Assembly (NCBI GenBank): GCA_009809945.1
Contig: WTPW01000344.1
Coordinates: forward strand, 28,594-92,593
Length of the DNA: 64,000 nucleotides
Direction: 5' to 3'
Origin: Gigaspora margarita
Lineage: Eukaryota; Glomeromycota; Glomeromycetes; Diversisporales; Gigasporaceae
This document shows positions 60,506-64,000 of the stretch, one piece after another. The notes below the pieces were generated by a model that was not told the DNA's origin, did no database searches, and saw only the letters and a list, made by a program, of their open reading frames with translations. The position numbers and the translations under genes are program-made. How positions within the stretch are numbered: the first letter of the stretch is position 1; each line of letters opens with the position of its first letter.

Positions 60506-60506
60506 T

Positions 60507-63500
60507 TTTTTTTTTTTTTTTTTTAAAAGAGAGGTCTATCCTCTATTACTTTATTAGATTTTGTAGATTATACATATTTATTTACATGTAGGAATTACTA
60601 ATCTATTGTGAGTAGAGGTAAGAGCTGCTTTACTCTCGACCTAATTCTTTACTAGAATGGTCGTAGATCTCTAGATTTTGAGAATGTTATTAGGTGAACA
60701 GTCGTTCGTAAGGATAACCTTATTTAAGGCTGTTCTGAGTTGTAGTTGGGAGAGAGGAGATGTCTTTTCGAGTTGCGGTATTGTGATGGTTGGTGGTATG
60801 GGCATGACATTTGAATGTCGTGACATTCGAGATGGGAGCCATATCTCTTTGTATATGAATTCGGTAATGCTATGGTGTAGTTGTGGGGTTATCTTTTTCT
60901 TAAGATGGTCGGTTGTAAAAGGAGCCATAGTTCTTTCCGTTATTAGGCTGATAGGGACTTGTTGGGTTATATGGAGGTCGTAGTATGATTGTACGAATAG
61001 ATGTGGGTTGTTAAATGGTTGTTCTTCTTTGTCTGCTATTCTATTTAATATTCTTGTTAATTCTATTTTGAAGAAGAAGGGGTTTGAAATGCAAGTTAGT
61101 AGATGGGCGTAATCCTCTGGAGCTGAGTAACATCTGGGGCATAGGTAGTTCAGGTATTTTGTGGGATTACGGAAGTGTAGGAGGAGGAAGGTCGGTAATT
61201 CTTCAGCGATTAATTTCACTTTGAAGTTCTTTAGATTAGATCTGTTTGGTTCCGTATATAGTGCTTTTGGTTTGTCGTTATAAGATAGAGTAGATAGGGT
61301 GGCGTCCCAGTCGATATCAGGTAGTCTGTTCTTCCATAGGCTAATTCTGTGTTGGTTTTGCCAGCGGAGTAGGTTAGTGATTTTGTGTATTTGCTTTAGT
61401 GTTGTTTTAAGGAGTTGTTGTGTTGGAATCGAGTTTAGGAGTGGTGTGTATCAGTTGTATAGAAAGTTGTGGGGTGTTAGATTCAGGAGGAATGGTGTAT
61501 TTGGGTCCTCAATTTTTATTCCTTTGTCAAAGGAGATGTTTAGTTCTCAGTCTCCTATTATTGATTTTGCTGTGCGTTGCAAGAGAGGCCATTGCATTTG
61601 GTCCAAACGTTGGTTTTGTAGGAAGTGATTGTCAGTAGTTTGTGAAAGTATTGATTGAAGGAGAGAATTATTAGTGGTTATTGATATTTTTGCTCGATTG
61701 TCTGTGGATGAGAGAATAAAGATTAGTAATGTAATAAGCGTGGTAATTTTTGTGGGCCAGTATGTGCAGTAACAGCTTGTAGTATATCCGTTTGGCACCA
61801 CTGTACAGGTTGCTACTATAGTAGTTTGCCCAGATATGTTTCTCCGCTTAGTAGTGAGGGATATGGCTAGGTTTTTCTTTTTAAAGTTTGACGAGACGAG
61901 GAATTCCCATAGTGTTGCTGGTGGGTCTTGGAAAGCGGAGAGAGGTCTTGGTAGTGTTATTGGTAGTTTAGTGCTTGCTTTCTTATATTGTAATTGTCGG
62001 AGTGAGTGTTTAATGTCTTGGATGTTTGCGTGTATATGAAGTTTGCAATCGATTTGAATATTGTGAATATATTCAGGTTCTAGGTATATGTAGCAGGAAT
62101 TATGTTTTATGCTTTTGTCAGAGCGTACACAGCCATGACAAGCTCTGACAGTAGTGTTATTATCCTGGTAAAGGTAGTGTTTTCCGATTAGCAGTGTGTT
62201 GGTACAGTTGTATATTTTGGCCACCTCTGCCTTATGGTTGATTATCCATCCTTTTCTTTTTGGGGACCAACGAGGGGTAGTAAAAGGATTTGGGCTAATT
62301 AATTCTAGAGATGGGGAAGTGGTAGCAGCTATAAGATCTTGTATGATTTGGAACCATTTGGGCTTCCTACCGCTAGGAATTTTTTTAATGTTGTGGTGAA
62401 AGTTTTGCCATTCAATTAGTTTTGTGTTTGAAAGGTCTAGAAATTGTTCGATACAATTAGCATGATGTTGGTTGAGTTTGTCTTTGAGGTATACACTGCG
62501 GGGGTGAGTGTGAAGAAGTTGATTAATAGATGTGCCAAGAAGTTTCATAGCAATTGGCCAGGCATTCAGTGGTTTAGAAAATTTTATGTTTAGTTTGTGG
62601 ATAGCAAGGATGGCTTGACTAGTATGAGTAAGGTTCTCTGTAGTCGGGAGTATGGGTTTCTCTTCTAGTATAGATGTTTCTATATATGCCGCGTCTTGTA
62701 TTTCTTGGAGCCGTACTTTTAGGTATGAATTATCAAAGGAAATATGATTTAGTCCTCGGAGAAGGTTGGTAGAGAGGGTTGTTAGTTGTGATTGGGTGAT
62801 GTCTGATATGGCGTATATTTCAGAGCAATTCATGAAGGAGTTTGGGACCCCTTTAGCTAATTTCGCTTTTTGTTTTGTTATTTGTATTATGGCCTTGTTA
62901 ATTGTTTTAAGCTGGTGGTCGTTCAGGTAGGAAGATAATATGTGGTATTGAAAACGTGATAGAATAACATGGTTGTAAATGTAAGCTGCCTGTTTCTCTG
63001 TAATTTTTGCAAATTGTAGTTTTTTAAGGTTAGTCTTGATTTTAGAGATTATTAGTTTTTGAATTTGGTTGGGTGTTCTGTTTATAGAGAACCAAGTTCC
63101 AAGATATCTCAGCGGGGTATTGTAGGGTAGGGCTTCAATTTCTACCTCATCAAAATGGACTGATTTTGTTAAGGTGTGCGAGTTAGTGAGCAGGAAGGAT
63201 TTGAGTGGGTTAACCTTTATGTTATTTAGCTTGTAGAAGCTAGTAGCCCTATGTAATATATTAATTAGAGTTTGACAGTCCGGGGCGGCCCAAAGGGCGT
63301 CGTCCATATAGGCCATTACCGAGGTGTTGATTTGTTTGGGCAGATTGGTGGGAATATAACAAGTATATCTGGTAAATTCTTTTTGTATTGTTGAAATGAG
63401 GGGATCATAATAGACTTTCCATAGCAATGGAGTAAAGGTCTCTCCTTGGTCGATCCCATCCTGTACCGGATAGGGGTCAGTGAAGCCTAGATCGGTAATG

Positions 63501-64000
63501 ACTTGATTTGTTCGGTTTGATAGTAAATAGGTGAGAAGGTTTAATATGGTATCGGTGATTTTTATGTGGCGGAGTGCTTTTGATAGTGTGTTAATGTGGA
63601 CAGAGTTGAATGCTTTCGACATGTCTTGTGATAATGCCCAGATTTCTTTATGGCATACTAGGGCGTCTTCTAGGATTTGTGTGAACTGTGCTACGGGTTG
63701 GAAAGTTGATTGGTGCGGGAAAGCAGCATAATTGTATGGTGAGAGTATATCATTCTTCATTATGATATAGGTCATTCTCAAAGTCAGAATCTTGGTAAAG
63801 CATTTGCGCGTATGGTCTATGAGAGTTATGAGACATGTTGTGCTGAGATCATATCTGTATTCTTGTTTTTTTGGGATGGGCCAGATGTTTGCTCACAGCC
63901 ATTGTTTTGGTGTTGTTATCCTATATCCACTTCTTTAAAGATAGTAGGTAACTAGAGCGACCTTAGACAGTGAACACTTTGTGTAACCTCACTTGTTACT
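60507..64000 (-). mobile_element. LINE-type non-LTR retrotransposon, 5' end outside window
   Basis: The minus-strand element ends in a poly-A tail (about 22 T residues at 60507-60528 on the plus strand), directly abutting foldback repeat DNA. Its composition is visibly more GC-rich than the rest of the window. The coding part runs from at least 63890 down to 60671. Neither the 5' end nor a target duplication can be seen. Confidence 0.85.
60671..63940 (-). pseudogene. LINE ORF2-like polyprotein: reverse transcriptase, RNase H-like region, CxxC tail
   Basis: Upstream of the long frame the minus strand already reads WPIPKKQEYRYDLSTT, LITLIDHTRKCFTKILT (about 63885-63780), so coding continues above 63781. 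RT motifs follow: FPHQSTFQPVAQF, ALSQDMSKAFNSVH (motif A Asp), DGIDQGETFTPLLWKVYYDP (motif B), VMAYMDDALWA (catalytic YMDD), LRYLGTWF. A weak RNase H-like part (KISITTNNSLLQSI) lies near 61670. After in-frame TGA codons at 61547-61549 and 61451-61453 the same frame continues to NYLCPRCYSAPEDYAHLLTC (C..C......H....C, about 61160) and ends at 60671. A further TGA is at 63893-63895. Apart from these stops the frame is unbroken from about 63890 to 60671; above 63900 it is unclear. Known role of the family is target-primed reverse transcription. Confidence 0.85.

Noticed and set aside
61299-63731. Several plus-strand open frames in the LINE
   Set aside because: All are antisense to the RT/RNase H-like coding frame, which carries recognisable motifs.
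60671-63781. Nuclear TGA-to-Trp recoding in the LINE
   Set aside because: The same frame uses TGG for other Trp residues (for example KEIWALSQ, LLWKVYY, ALWAAP), one TGA site does not look like Trp, and other pseudogenes here also carry TAA and TAG.

Overview
The window looks like a gene-poor, very AT-rich nuclear chromosome segment of a filamentous fungus, most likely an arbuscular mycorrhizal fungus (Glomeromycotina). The grounds are inference: the base composition, an 89-bp intron with a perfect TACTAAC branch point, decayed multicopy gene families (RING plus a conserved IYKLF-type C-terminus, a Tnp2/DUF4218-like CACTA transposase, a LINE with RT and a CxxC tail) of a kind I associate with that group, and the sheer density of small inverted-repeat elements. 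No prokaryotic features are present.

Only one intact cellular gene is supported. It is a two-exon gene at 14985-16771 (plus strand) for a 565-residue protein carrying eight tandem 31-34-residue repeats of the tau/MAP2/MAP4 microtubule-binding type (core GSLDNI.H.P.GG). It sits in a comparatively quiet island between about 13.9 and 17.7 kb.

Region 1-14 kb: an old pogo/Tigger-type DNA transposon (1269-7142, TA target duplication) with a frameshifted transposase pseudogene on the minus strand. It is itself invaded by a TTAGGG-cored MITE and by a hAT MITE with a perfect 8-bp duplication. A Mutator-like MITE, further foldback elements and a 33-bp tandem repeat follow.

Region 17.8-34.4 kb: one fragmented CACTA-like transposase pseudogene on the minus strand (N-terminal part 32.5-30.7 kb, middle 25.8-25.1 kb, C-terminal part 21.4-20.0 kb). 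It is split by a modular palindromic satellite and by many MITEs.

Region 34.4-60.5 kb: repeated foldback families (a TCCCTTAG/CAGGCAAATTTGCCTG family in three copies, a GGACCCC family, long nested inverted repeats), an AT satellite with tRNA-derived SINE copies, an N gap in the loop of a giant hairpin, three more satellite arrays built on the same palindrome (TTAAGAATCTTAA) with different spacers, and two RING-family pseudogenes, one split by a SINE with a 13-bp target duplication.

Region 60.5-64 kb: a GC-richer, comparatively young LINE-type retrotransposon on the minus strand (poly-A tail at 60507-60528), with RT, a degenerate RNase H-like segment and a zinc-knuckle-like tail. Its frame is broken only by TGA codons in the part I could follow, and it runs off the window end.
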